Part shown: one piece after another, positions 25,350 through 32,489 of the stretch
How the letters are laid out: every line of letters begins with the position of its first letter
How positions within the stretch are numbered: the stretch's first letter is position 1
NCBI GenBank assembly: GCA_900541125.1
Contig: UQIK01000008.1
Location: forward strand, 26,172-90,171
Length of the DNA stretch: 64,000 nt
From: an uncultured Collinsella sp.
GTDB taxonomy: Bacteria; Actinomycetota; Coriobacteriia; Coriobacteriales; Coriobacteriaceae
Direction of reading: 5' to 3'
The notes under the pieces: generated by a model
What the model was told of the DNA's origin: nothing
The model's database searches: none
The model's input: only the letters and a program-made list of their open reading frames with translations
Program-made: the position numbers and the translations under genes

Positions 25350-25563
25350 GGCCAAAAAATTGCAAATATGAGTACTGTTACCAAATCAGTGGCAGGAATT
25401 TTTGTTCTGCAAACAGTTTTCACGCTCTATAACGTCAGATTGATGCCAGGATATTCCACGTTTGTTTAATATCTTTCTAATTTACGCCATCTTCCAGCCC
25501 CAAAATCCTTGATTTTGCTGTTACTGAATTTGTAACAGTACTCATATTTGCTATATTTTGGCC
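25350..25563. mobile_element. MITE-like AT-rich element with 41-bp imperfect terminal inverted repeats
   Basis: The first 41 bases (25350-25390) and the last 41 (25523-25563) are inverted copies of each other with 4 mismatches by hand alignment. Both ends begin GGCCAAAA when read inward. The right arm also contains a nested CTGTTAC/GTAACAG palindrome. The 132-bp interior is AT-rich, unlike the neighbouring genes, and encodes nothing. It lies between a hypothetical gene and the lipoprotein gene. It may be a non-autonomous mobile element; alternatively a large transcript 3' structure, since one arm is followed by a T run on the minus strand. No clear target-site duplication was seen. Confidence 0.6.
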
Positions 25564-25598
25564 AGAGCATATATCCAACCCCCTATTTCAGAGCATTG

Positions 25599-26708
25599 TT
25601 AGGCAGGTTTAAGCCCAAAACACGCCCTAAGCGTGTTAAATAGCGCCTCTTGTTTCCTTCTGCGAGCGTCAACACGGTTGCGATATCGCTTACCCATACG
25701 CTGGTGAATGCGCCATGCGAGCGCTTCCATCGCCTCCATGTCGCAGAGCATTTCGTTGTTGACCGTCGCGACCTCGATTCCCATAGCAATCAAGCCCGTG
25801 TTGCGTTTTTCATCATGGATACGTCCCCTCCGGGAGGAATGGCCCAGTTCACCGTTGTATTCCAGGTCAAACCGGGCTGCTTCCTGATACGCATCGCAAA
25901 CTGCATGCGGCATCCCCGAGATTGCCTGCGCGCGGTCATCGAACTCGATCTTGTAGTCGGTCTTAAAGGGACCGCAGGCAAATCCGCCATAGGAAAACGG
26001 AAGCGAAAACATGGCAAGCATGATGCACTCCATGGGTGAGCGCAGGTTTTCCGACAGATAGGGACACAGCCGCCGCAGTTGTTTGGCCGCACTCCCCTTG
26101 CATGCCGCGAGGTAATCTGTCAGGCAATCGGGCGTCAGCACCGGCTCGACTTCAAAGTAGCCAACGTCTGCCGGTTGGTCCTTGTCCTTTGCAAGTCTAT
26201 TCGCAACAGGCGATGTATAGGGAGGCAGGTACTTCCCGCGATCGCTCAGCGAAATCTTGGAACACAGTTCCTGGGCCAAGGCAAACGCCTGGATACAGCC
26301 GACCTCGCGAGCAACGGCAACACAAAGAGCCTCGGGAGATAGGCTGTACACCCCCGGTTCCACCTCTAGAATCGAGCCGGCAGGCAACCCGGAACACACG
26401 GACCAGCCCATGCCAGGCATGCGGCGGCGCTGCGCCGCAGATCCCACCAGCAAGCACAGATCTTCTTGCACCTCGCCGCTTTTGGCCCCAATTCGTACCA
26501 GGTCGGAAAGATAGATATCCCCGGTCGAAGGCGATGACGTACACAGCACGCGGCGCTCCCCCTCGGGCTCAAGGTCCCTCCAACTGATGTAGCCCATTTG
26601 TCGGCGCTCGGCGCGCATCATGCGCAGCGCCGAGGCGCCAGTCAGGATTACGGAGGCCGCCAGTTGCTCGCTTGTCGGCTCGATGCGTCGCGCTATCTTC
26701 ACTGCCAC
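25599..26708 (-). CDS. Hypothetical protein with possible PD-(D/E)XK-like (DUF559/Vsr-type) C-terminus
   Basis: A 369-residue protein. The GTG start at 26708 is supported by AGGGG seven bases upstream and lies 10 bp after the comF stop codon. The N-terminal part (about 1-140) resembles AbiEi-like or actinobacterial winged-helix proteins in arrangement, but weakly. The C-terminal part carries FDLEYNGELGH followed by DEKRN and LIAMGIEV, a pattern much like the D-E-x-G-x-x-H..D-x-x-R core of DUF559 nuclease-fold proteins. It is the last gene of the tmk-holB-yaaT-comF run. No toxin partner is adjacent. Function is unproven. Confidence 0.65.
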   Translation of the reverse strand: MAVKIARRIEPTSEQLAASVILTGASALRMMRAERRQMGYISWRDLEPEGERRVLCTSSPSTGDIYLSDLVRIGAKSGEVQEDLCLLVGSAAQRRRMPGMGWSVCSGLPAGSILEVEPGVYSLSPEALCVAVAREVGCIQAFALAQELCSKISLSDRGKYLPPYTSPVANRLAKDKDQPADVGYFEVEPVLTPDCLTDYLAACKGSAAKQLRRLCPYLSENLRSPMECIMLAMFSLPFSYGGFACGPFKTDYKIEFDDRAQAISGMPHAVCDAYQEAARFDLEYNGELGHSSRRGRIHDEKRNTGLIAMGIEVATVNNEMLCDMEAMEALAWRIHQRMGKRYRNRVDARRRKQEALFNTLRACFGLKPA

Positions 26709-26718
26709 AAAACCACCC

Positions 26719-27525
26719 CTACCAAACGCGTGCGATAGCGAGACCATCGACTGCCGCGGCGCCGGCACGCTTGAGCTCCGTCGAGGCCGCTGCCATAGTC
26801 GCGCCCGTGGTAATGACATCATCGATGAGCAGCAGACGGCAGGCACGCACATCCTCGACCGTCTCGTACATGCCCCGGGCACGTTCCCGGCGCTCGACGC
26901 GACCGAGCTCGCGCTGGTCACCATGACCGTATTTGACCAGGGCGTCCAGCAACGGCACGCCCGAAAGATCGCAAAACGAGCGCGCGATTGCTTCCATATG
27001 ATCGAATCCACGCCGCCGAAACGCCGCCGCAGTCGCGGGCACAAATACCACCGCGTCGACACCGGACAGCACGCCGCCGTAGCGATCGGGGGCTGCCACC
27101 TGGGCATGCAGGGCGGTGTCGTAGAGTAGCTCCGCCAGATACGGTGCCAGGCGGCGCTCGCCCGCATCCTTGTACGCCTTGATGATGCGCGGCAGCGGAT
27201 GTGCGTAGACGGCACACGCCAGGCAGCGATCGAGCGCCTCGGCCATTGCCGAAGACGTGCCCTCGACCGAACACTCGGTGCACAGCAAATCCCCAAACGG
27301 GGCGCCACATCGGATGCAGCTATGGCACGGATCGATGAGCGCGAATGAGGCCAGGCAATCCTGGCAAATCAGCGCACCGAAACGCTCGCAGCCGGCACAT
27401 CGCGTGGGCGACAACGCCTCGAGCGCCTCGTACGTCGCGCGCTCGGCAAGCGGTAGCAATTCGTCCGCAAACGGTAGGGTGCCAGCACCCTGCAAGCGAC
27501 TCAACACATTCAAATGTCTCTTCAT
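26719..27525 (-). CDS. comF: ComF family protein (phosphoribosyltransferase fold)
   Basis: A 268-residue ComFC/GntX-type protein connected with DNA uptake and single-strand DNA processing. N-terminal zinc-finger cysteines (CAGC, CQDC, CIRC, CTEC between about 43 and 84) are followed by a PRTase fold with the PRPP loop LLLIDDVITTGATM at about 229-242 and FVPATAAAFRRRGFDH. The Shine-Dalgarno (GGGAGG) lies inside a 12-bp perfect hairpin (27529-27564), so translation may be held down. Upstream is yaaT, downstream the hypothetical gene. Confidence 0.88.
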   Translation of the reverse strand: MKRHLNVLSRLQGAGTLPFADELLPLAERATYEALEALSPTRCAGCERFGALICQDCLASFALIDPCHSCIRCGAPFGDLLCTECSVEGTSSAMAEALDRCLACAVYAHPLPRIIKAYKDAGERRLAPYLAELLYDTALHAQVAAPDRYGGVLSGVDAVVFVPATAAAFRRRGFDHMEAIARSFCDLSGVPLLDALVKYGHGDQRELGRVERRERARGMYETVEDVRACRLLLIDDVITTGATMAAASTELKRAGAAAVDGLAIARVW

Positions 27526-27528
27526 GAC

Positions 27529-27564
27529 ACAACCCTCCCTACGCGAAGGCGAAGGGAGGGTTGT
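27529..27564 (-). promoter_or_regulatory. Hairpin burying the comF ribosome binding site
   Basis: Perfect 12-nt arms (27529-27540 and 27553-27564) enclose a 12-nt loop. On the minus-strand transcript the 3' arm holds AGGGAGG, eight bases before the comF ATG (27525). There is no T run, so a terminator is unlikely; ribosome-site sequestration is the simpler reading. Confidence 0.6.
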
Positions 27565-27626
27565 CGGTGTAGAGCCATGATACCCAGAGGCGCTGGGGTC
27601 AGGCGGGTTACATCCGCTTACGGACG

Positions 27627-29321
27627 TTATTCGCCGGCAGGCGGTTTCGGTGAGGACGAGGTGTGGGTCGAGCCTTCGCCACCGTCCTGGCGCGGCTTGC
27701 GGGAGCGACGGCGACGGCGGCGCTTTTGACCCTGGTCGGTCGAGCCTTCGCCATCGCGATCCTCACGCGGTTCGCGCTCGTCGCGAGAGCCGCCGCGCGA
27801 AGCCTTGGCGGCAGCTCCCCCGCCATCGCCGGGGCGACGGCGCGTGACCTTGACTTCGCCATCCGAAACCTGATCGGCCACGGAAGGAACCGAGGGCTTC
27901 TGCTGCGTGCCCGAGGAATGGCGACGGCGCGGACGTGGCGCGCGCTCCTCCTCGCCACGCGGCTTGCCAGCCTTGTCGGCAGGCGCATCGGAGGCCGAGA
28001 CGCCCTTGGGGGCGGCACCGGCCTCGCGAACAGCTGCGGCGCGGAAGGCGTCCTCGCGCTCCTCGCTCGACAGGTGACGGCGACGACGGCGCGTGGGGTT
28101 CATGCCACCGCCGCGGTTTTGCTGCTGGGGCTGCTGAGCCTCGCGCTCGCGGGAAGCGTTCTTGCCCGCGGTCTCGCCATTGTCGACGGACGCTGCGCGC
28201 TTGCGGCGGCGACGGCCATCGGCCGCCTCCTCGGCCTCGGGCGCCTCGGCCTTGCCGCGGCCCTTTCCGCGGCCACGGCCCTCGCCCTGGCCCTGAGCAG
28301 CGCGAGCATCGGATTCGGCACCGCGGCGACGGCGCTTGGGCATCGACGTGCCGGCCAGACGGTCGGCACTCGACAGGCCATCGCCCACGTCGACGCCGTT
28401 CTCGCGATCGAGCTCCATGAGCGCCAGGCGCATCTCGGGCGACTCGATGCGCTCGAGCACGTCGCGCGTCACGCAGTCGGGGCGGCAGTTGCAGCCCTGC
28501 TCGGCGGCCTTCTTTTTGCAGCCCTCCGAGCACGTCATATCGGCCAGGTTGACCTTAAAGACTTTGCCGTTCTCCAGGCGCAGCACCAGCTGCTCACGCG
28601 GCGTGTCATATTCCTGGATACGCGCCTTGCCAAGCGGCGTATCGATGAGCGTCTTCTTTTTGGGCGCACGGCTCTTAAAGTCCTTGTACGCCTCGAACTC
28701 ATAGCGCAGACAGCACATCAGGCGGCCGCACACGCCACTGATCTTGGACGAGTTGAGCGGCAGGTCCTGCTCTTTTGCCATGCGAATCGAGACGGGCTCA
28801 AACTGTCCGCCAAAGCGCGTGCAGCAGAGCTCCTGTCCGCACTGGGCATAGCCGCCCACCAGGCGAGTCTCGTCGCGCACGCCGATCTGGCGCATGTCGA
28901 CGCGAATGTGCAGCGTCGAGGACAGATCCTTGACGAGCTGGCGAAAATCGACGCGCTCCTCGGCCGCAAAGTAGAACACGGCCTTCTCGCCGCCAAACAG
29001 GTACTCGACGCCGACCGGCTTCATCTCGAGATCGAGCTCTTTGACCAGACGGCGGAAATCGACCATCGCCTCGTCGCCTTGGATGGCCAAGTCGTCGGCA
29101 AGCTGCAGGTCGATGTCGCTCGCCACGCGCAGCACGGGCTTGAGCGGCTGACCGATCTCGTCTTGCGGCACCTCAAAGGGATCGGCCGTGACCAGGCCGA
29201 TCTCGGTTCCGCGCTCGGTGGAGCAAATGGCATAATCTGCCTCGAGGATATCCAGATCTTGCGGATCGAACCACAGGTCGCGCGAGGCGTAGGTAAACTT
29301 AACGGGTACGACTAACGGCAT
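27627..29321 (-). CDS. yaaT: PSP1/YaaT (RicT) family protein with a long Arg-rich disordered tail
   Basis: A 564-residue protein. Residues 1-327 are the PSP1 core known from Bacillus YaaT/RicT, part of an Fe-S complex controlling RNase Y. Its cysteines are conserved: Cys161, 166, 167 (AQCGQELCC) and Cys198, 203, 204 (GVCGRLMCCLRYEFEAY), plus a later CNCRPDC cluster. About 237 further residues are low-complexity and very basic, with repeated RRRR blocks and acidic islands, similar in style to the RNA-binding arms of RNase E. It overlaps holB by 10 bp. The gene's GC content is very high in the tail. Confidence 0.88.
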   Translation of the reverse strand: MPLVVPVKFTYASRDLWFDPQDLDILEADYAICSTERGTEIGLVTADPFEVPQDEIGQPLKPVLRVASDIDLQLADDLAIQGDEAMVDFRRLVKELDLEMKPVGVEYLFGGEKAVFYFAAEERVDFRQLVKDLSSTLHIRVDMRQIGVRDETRLVGGYAQCGQELCCTRFGGQFEPVSIRMAKEQDLPLNSSKISGVCGRLMCCLRYEFEAYKDFKSRAPKKKTLIDTPLGKARIQEYDTPREQLVLRLENGKVFKVNLADMTCSEGCKKKAAEQGCNCRPDCVTRDVLERIESPEMRLALMELDRENGVDVGDGLSSADRLAGTSMPKRRRRGAESDARAAQGQGEGRGRGKGRGKAEAPEAEEAADGRRRRKRAASVDNGETAGKNASREREAQQPQQQNRGGGMNPTRRRRRHLSSEEREDAFRAAAVREAGAAPKGVSASDAPADKAGKPRGEEERAPRPRRRHSSGTQQKPSVPSVADQVSDGEVKVTRRRPGDGGGAAAKASRGGSRDEREPREDRDGEGSTDQGQKRRRRRRSRKPRQDGGEGSTHTSSSPKPPAGE

Positions 29322-30439
29322 TTCAGTGCCTTCCTGATATCGAACAGCATGACCTCGATGGCCAGCTGAGGAGTAACGTTTCTGGCGATGTTGCGCTCGG
29401 CGGTTGCGACCGCCTCGAGCGCCTGGGTGGCACCCGCAACATTGGTCGCGGCGGCAAGCCGACCGATCGTGTCGCGCACGTCTTCGTTCACCACGTCGGC
29501 TGCCTCGTCCTGAAGCGTCAGCAGCACGTCGCGCATGAGCGTCCGCGCGCTCGCCAGCGCTTCCATGATACCCGAACGCTCGCGCGCGTTGAGTTCGCGC
29601 TTGTTGCGGTCCTCAAGCTGCTTCAATGCTCCACGCGACAGGTAGTCGGCGTTTTGCTCGAGCACCTTTTCCTGTGTGGACTTGACCTCGGCGAGCGGCG
29701 CCTTAACGGCGACGATGAGCGACTTGGCGCGACTGAGTACGTCGGCCTCGTCGGCGGCAATGAGCGAGTCGATGGCGCGGACCATCTGGCGGCGAGCATC
29801 CTGGCGCTCGGCGCTCTTAAGGAACTCGATGCCGCGTGTGGGGCTTCCCGCCACGGCGACCGCCATGCGGCAACGCGCGAAGTCCTGACCCGTCGCGCGA
29901 CTCACGGCACGCGCGGCCACGGCGGGCGACACCAGCCGAAACGGCACGCACTGGCAGCGGCTCACGATGGTGGGCAGCATCACGTCCGCCGAGGTGCCCA
30001 GCAAGATGAACATAACGCCCTCGGGCGGCTCCTCGAGTGTCTTGAGCAGTGCGTTGGCGGTGTTGGCGCGCAGCTGCTCGGCACGGTCGATGATGTAGAC
30101 CTTGGCCTTGGCGCGGATGGGCGCCAGCGGCACGTCATCGAGCAGCTCGCGGGTCTGGACGATGAGGTAGCCCGTGGCGCTCTCGGGCGTGTAATAGTGC
30201 ACGTCGGGGTGCGTATGGCGGGCGACGCGCACGCAGCTATCGCATGAGCCGCAGCCATCCTGCTCGCACAGGAAGGCCTGAGCGAGCGCCCACGCGGCGT
30301 CGAGCTTGCCCGCGCCGGGCGCGCCCAAAAACAGGTAGGCGTGCGATGCGCGGCCGCTGGCGACGGCGTTGGTCAAAAAGTCGCGCACGCGCTCTTGAGT
30401 GTCAAGCTTGGCCAGCAGGCTTGCCTGAGCGGGGGCCAT
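29312..30439 (-). CDS. holB: DNA polymerase III subunit delta'
   Basis: A 375-residue clamp-loader subunit. It shows the SRASHAYLFLGAPGAGKLDAA P-loop-like region (about 29-50), a zinc module (CEQDGCGSCDSC), the sensor segment AKAKVYIIDRAEQLRANTANALLKTLEEPPEG and the SRC motif (TIVSRCQCVPFR). The start at 30439 is one base after the tmk stop codon; an upstream extension would lie within tmk. It overlaps yaaT by 10 bp. The tmk-holB-yaaT order is also found in Firmicutes. Confidence 0.92.
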   Translation of the reverse strand: MAPAQASLLAKLDTQERVRDFLTNAVASGRASHAYLFLGAPGAGKLDAAWALAQAFLCEQDGCGSCDSCVRVARHTHPDVHYYTPESATGYLIVQTRELLDDVPLAPIRAKAKVYIIDRAEQLRANTANALLKTLEEPPEGVMFILLGTSADVMLPTIVSRCQCVPFRLVSPAVAARAVSRATGQDFARCRMAVAVAGSPTRGIEFLKSAERQDARRQMVRAIDSLIAADEADVLSRAKSLIVAVKAPLAEVKSTQEKVLEQNADYLSRGALKQLEDRNKRELNARERSGIMEALASARTLMRDVLLTLQDEAADVVNEDVRDTIGRLAAATNVAGATQALEAVATAERNIARNVTPQLAIEVMLFDIRKALKCR

Positions 30440-30440
30440 G

Positions 30441-31124
30441 CTACTCAGCCTCCTGGGCAAGCGCGGCGGCGACGGCATCCTGGGGGATGTCGAGACCGTG
30501 CGCACGAACCAGCTCGACCGTCTGCGCGAAGACGTCTGCAATCGACGCAGTGGCGTCGATGAGCTTTACGCGATTTGGCTCTTCGGCGGCAATGCTGCAA
30601 AATCCCTGGTAGACGCGCTCCTGGAAGGCCATGCCCTTGGCCTCCATGCGGTCGGCCGCGCCGCGGGCAGCCATGCGCAGCGCCGCCTGCTCGGGCGTGA
30701 TGTGATAGACGAGCGTGAGCGCCGGGTGCGTACCCGCGACGGCCAGGTTGTTGGCGTCGCGCACTATCTGGCGGTCGAGGCCGTCGGCAAACGCCTGGTA
30801 GCAGGTCGTGGAATCGTAGAAGCGGTCGCACAGGACAACCTTGCCGGCAGCAAGGGCGGGCGCGATGACCTCGTGCACCAACTGAGCGCGTGCCGCCTCG
30901 TAGAGCAACAACTCGCAGGTGTCGCCCATCGCCGTATTGGCGGGGTCGAGCAGCAGAGCACGGATCTTTTCGCTGATGGCGGTACCGCCCGGCTCACGCA
31001 GGGTCACAACCTGGTAGCCGGCAAGGTCGAGCGCACGGGCAAGCAGGCGCGCCTGCGTAGATTTACCGGCGCCATCGACACCCTCGAGCGTAATGAAGCT
31101 ATGTTGAGCGGGCTCAAAAGCCAT
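30441..31124 (-). CDS. tmk: Thymidylate kinase
   Basis: A 227-residue dTMP kinase that makes dTDP for DNA synthesis. The P-loop ITLEGVDGAGKST is at 11-23, the LREPGGTAISEKIRALLL motif follows, and the DR(F) motif is in VVLCDRFYDSTTCYQ. The LID region (ARGAADRMEAKG) lacks extra features. It heads the tmk-holB-yaaT-comF run. A perfect 23-bp inverted repeat (31228-31296) lies upstream, between it and the zinc-ribbon gene. Confidence 0.94.
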   Translation of the reverse strand: MAFEPAQHSFITLEGVDGAGKSTQARLLARALDLAGYQVVTLREPGGTAISEKIRALLLDPANTAMGDTCELLLYEAARAQLVHEVIAPALAAGKVVLCDRFYDSTTCYQAFADGLDRQIVRDANNLAVAGTHPALTLVYHITPEQAALRMAARGAADRMEAKGMAFQERVYQGFCSIAAEEPNRVKLIDATASIADVFAQTVELVRAHGLDIPQDAVAAALAQEAE

Positions 31125-31227
31125 GGGCGCAGCCCCTTCCTACAAGGCGCGTAAATGCGAGTTATAGCAACCAAGCCATGATACCCCAGTGCTCGGTGCG
31201 TCCCCAATGGCTAAAGGCGCCTTTCCA

Positions 31228-31296
31228 AAGTTGCGGTGAAATAGGGACTGATTGAAGCTCTGAGACTGCCAAACAGTCCCTATTTCACCGCAACTT
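31228..31296. repeat. Perfect 23-bp inverted repeat
   Basis: Arms 31228-31250 and 31274-31296 are exact reverse complements with a 23-nt loop. The arms contain GGTGAAATAGGGAC. It sits between the divergent tmk and zinc-ribbon genes, so it is not a normal terminator. It shares a GGGAC core with other intergenic palindromes here. Confidence 0.85.
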
Positions 31297-31321
31297 ATGA
31301 AGGGGAATTTGGGGTGCTGGG

Positions 31322-31327
31322 TATAAT
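31322..31327 (+). promoter_or_regulatory. -10 element TATAAT of the zinc-ribbon gene
   Basis: A consensus TATAAT 38 bp upstream of the ATG. No good -35 is seen at the usual spacing; the inverted repeat ends 25 bp upstream. Confidence 0.5.
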
Positions 31328-31364
31328 CGTCATATTGCATTGAAATGTGGCGAAAGGAGTGGCA

Positions 31365-32348
31365 ATGTCTCGGTATTGCGCCTCGTGCGGCAAGCTTCTT
31401 GCAGATAATGCCAAGTTCTGCACCTCGTGCGGTGCACCCGTTGAGCAAACAACCGCGAGCGATAGCCAGCCCGCTTTTGAGCAGACCGGCTCCCTTGATA
31501 CGCCGCAAGCCAAGGCGGACGACCCCCTCGCCTATCGCCCCGACCCCGCCGCAAGCCCCGCGGCCGTCGAGACCACGCAGCGCATACCCGTCGCGAGCGG
31601 CTCGCCCCAACAGGAGCCGGCTCCCGCATACACGCCCGCTTCGCCACAGACCCCCGCCCCCAAAAAGAGCGGCACCGGGCCGCTTATCGCCGTTATTGTT
31701 GTGCTGGTGGCGATCATCATCGCCCTGGTCGTTTTCTTTGTGATCAAGCCTTTCGACAACGCCGCCACGCAGACGACTGCCGAGGTAGCTAAGCTGCACC
31801 ATGACGTCGACGACGATGACCTAAAGCCTCTCGGCGATCCCAACAGCCTGTACGACGATGATGACGATGACGACGAGGATGGCGGCGAAGCAACGCTCTC
31901 CGAGCAGAATCTCTACCGCCGACTGAGCGAATACTACGACTTGCTCGAAGACCTCGACAACTACGTCCGTGGCTGCGCGCAGAACTTCAACGGCAGCTAT
32001 CTGGAAGAGGATCGAACCACCCGTCAAAATCTCGCCGACGTCGCCGAGCGCACGGAGGACACCATCGAGCAGTATTACGACATCGTCGAGGACCTAGACG
32101 TCCCGACGAGCTCCAAGAACTACAGCTCCTGGAAGGACATCATCGCCCTGTACGACGACCTGGATCACCGCATTGACGCAATCTGTGATGCCTGGGAGAT
32201 CAGCCTGAAATACGCCAAGCCTGCGGACCACAAGAATGAGATCGTGGCGCCGCTGTCGCGCGACAACGTGGCGGGCACCAATGACAATAAGTACCGCCTA
32301 GACTTTGAGGAGCGCTATCCCGACGCCAAACCCGTCGAAGTGAACTAG
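31365..32348 (+). CDS. Zinc-ribbon membrane protein
   Basis: A 327-residue protein with an N-terminal zinc ribbon (CASCG at about 5-9 and CTSCG at about 21-25), a Pro/Ala/Gln-rich linker (about 30-105), one membrane helix (about 109-130, LIAVIVVLVAIIIALVVFFV) and an acidic extracellular helical domain (DDDDDDEDGGE, then helices with many Tyr, Glu and Asp). Common in Coriobacteria and Firmicutes; role unknown, often thought to be envelope sensing. AAAGGAG lies before the ATG at 31365. Its C-terminus is followed by an inverted repeat and a two-way terminator. Confidence 0.8.
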   Translation: MSRYCASCGKLLADNAKFCTSCGAPVEQTTASDSQPAFEQTGSLDTPQAKADDPLAYRPDPAASPAAVETTQRIPVASGSPQQEPAPAYTPASPQTPAPKKSGTGPLIAVIVVLVAIIIALVVFFVIKPFDNAATQTTAEVAKLHHDVDDDDLKPLGDPNSLYDDDDDDDEDGGEATLSEQNLYRRLSEYYDLLEDLDNYVRGCAQNFNGSYLEEDRTTRQNLADVAERTEDTIEQYYDIVEDLDVPTSSKNYSSWKDIIALYDDLDHRIDAICDAWEISLKYAKPADHKNEIVAPLSRDNVAGTNDNKYRLDFEERYPDAKPVEVN

Positions 32349-32366
32349 CGCTTTGTCGTTCCCGAG

Positions 32367-32424
32367 CCGGCAGTTAGGGACGTTCCTAAACTGCCGGCAG
32401 AAAAGGAACGTCCCTAACTGCCGG
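32367..32424. repeat. Perfect 21-bp inverted repeat (GCAGTTAGGGACGTTCCT family)
   Basis: Arms 32367-32387 and 32404-32424 are exact reverse complements with a 16-nt loop. The arm sequence recurs near the right edge (63928-63949). It lies just upstream of a separate bidirectional terminator. Confidence 0.85.
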
Positions 32425-32426
32425 TC

Positions 32427-32467
32427 AAAAAAACGAGCGAGGATCGTGGGGTCCTCGCTCGTTTTTT
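32427..32467. terminator. Bidirectional terminator between the zinc-ribbon gene and topA
   Basis: AACGAGCGAGGA pairs with TCCTCGCTCGTT, with T runs on both strands (TTTTT on plus, TTTTTTT on minus). It serves the two convergent genes. Confidence 0.9.
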
Positions 32468-32489
32468 AGGCAATGTTTCGACCGCGCCG

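Noticed and set aside
26747..27308. Upstream extension of the possible nuclease-fold gene through comF
   Set aside because: The extension overlaps comF in another frame and looks like translated noise; the GTG at 26708 has a good ribosome site.
27663..29315. A 550-codon plus-strand frame opposite yaaT
   Set aside because: Ala/Leu/Arg-rich shadow of the very GC-rich yaaT tail; no start signal or motifs.
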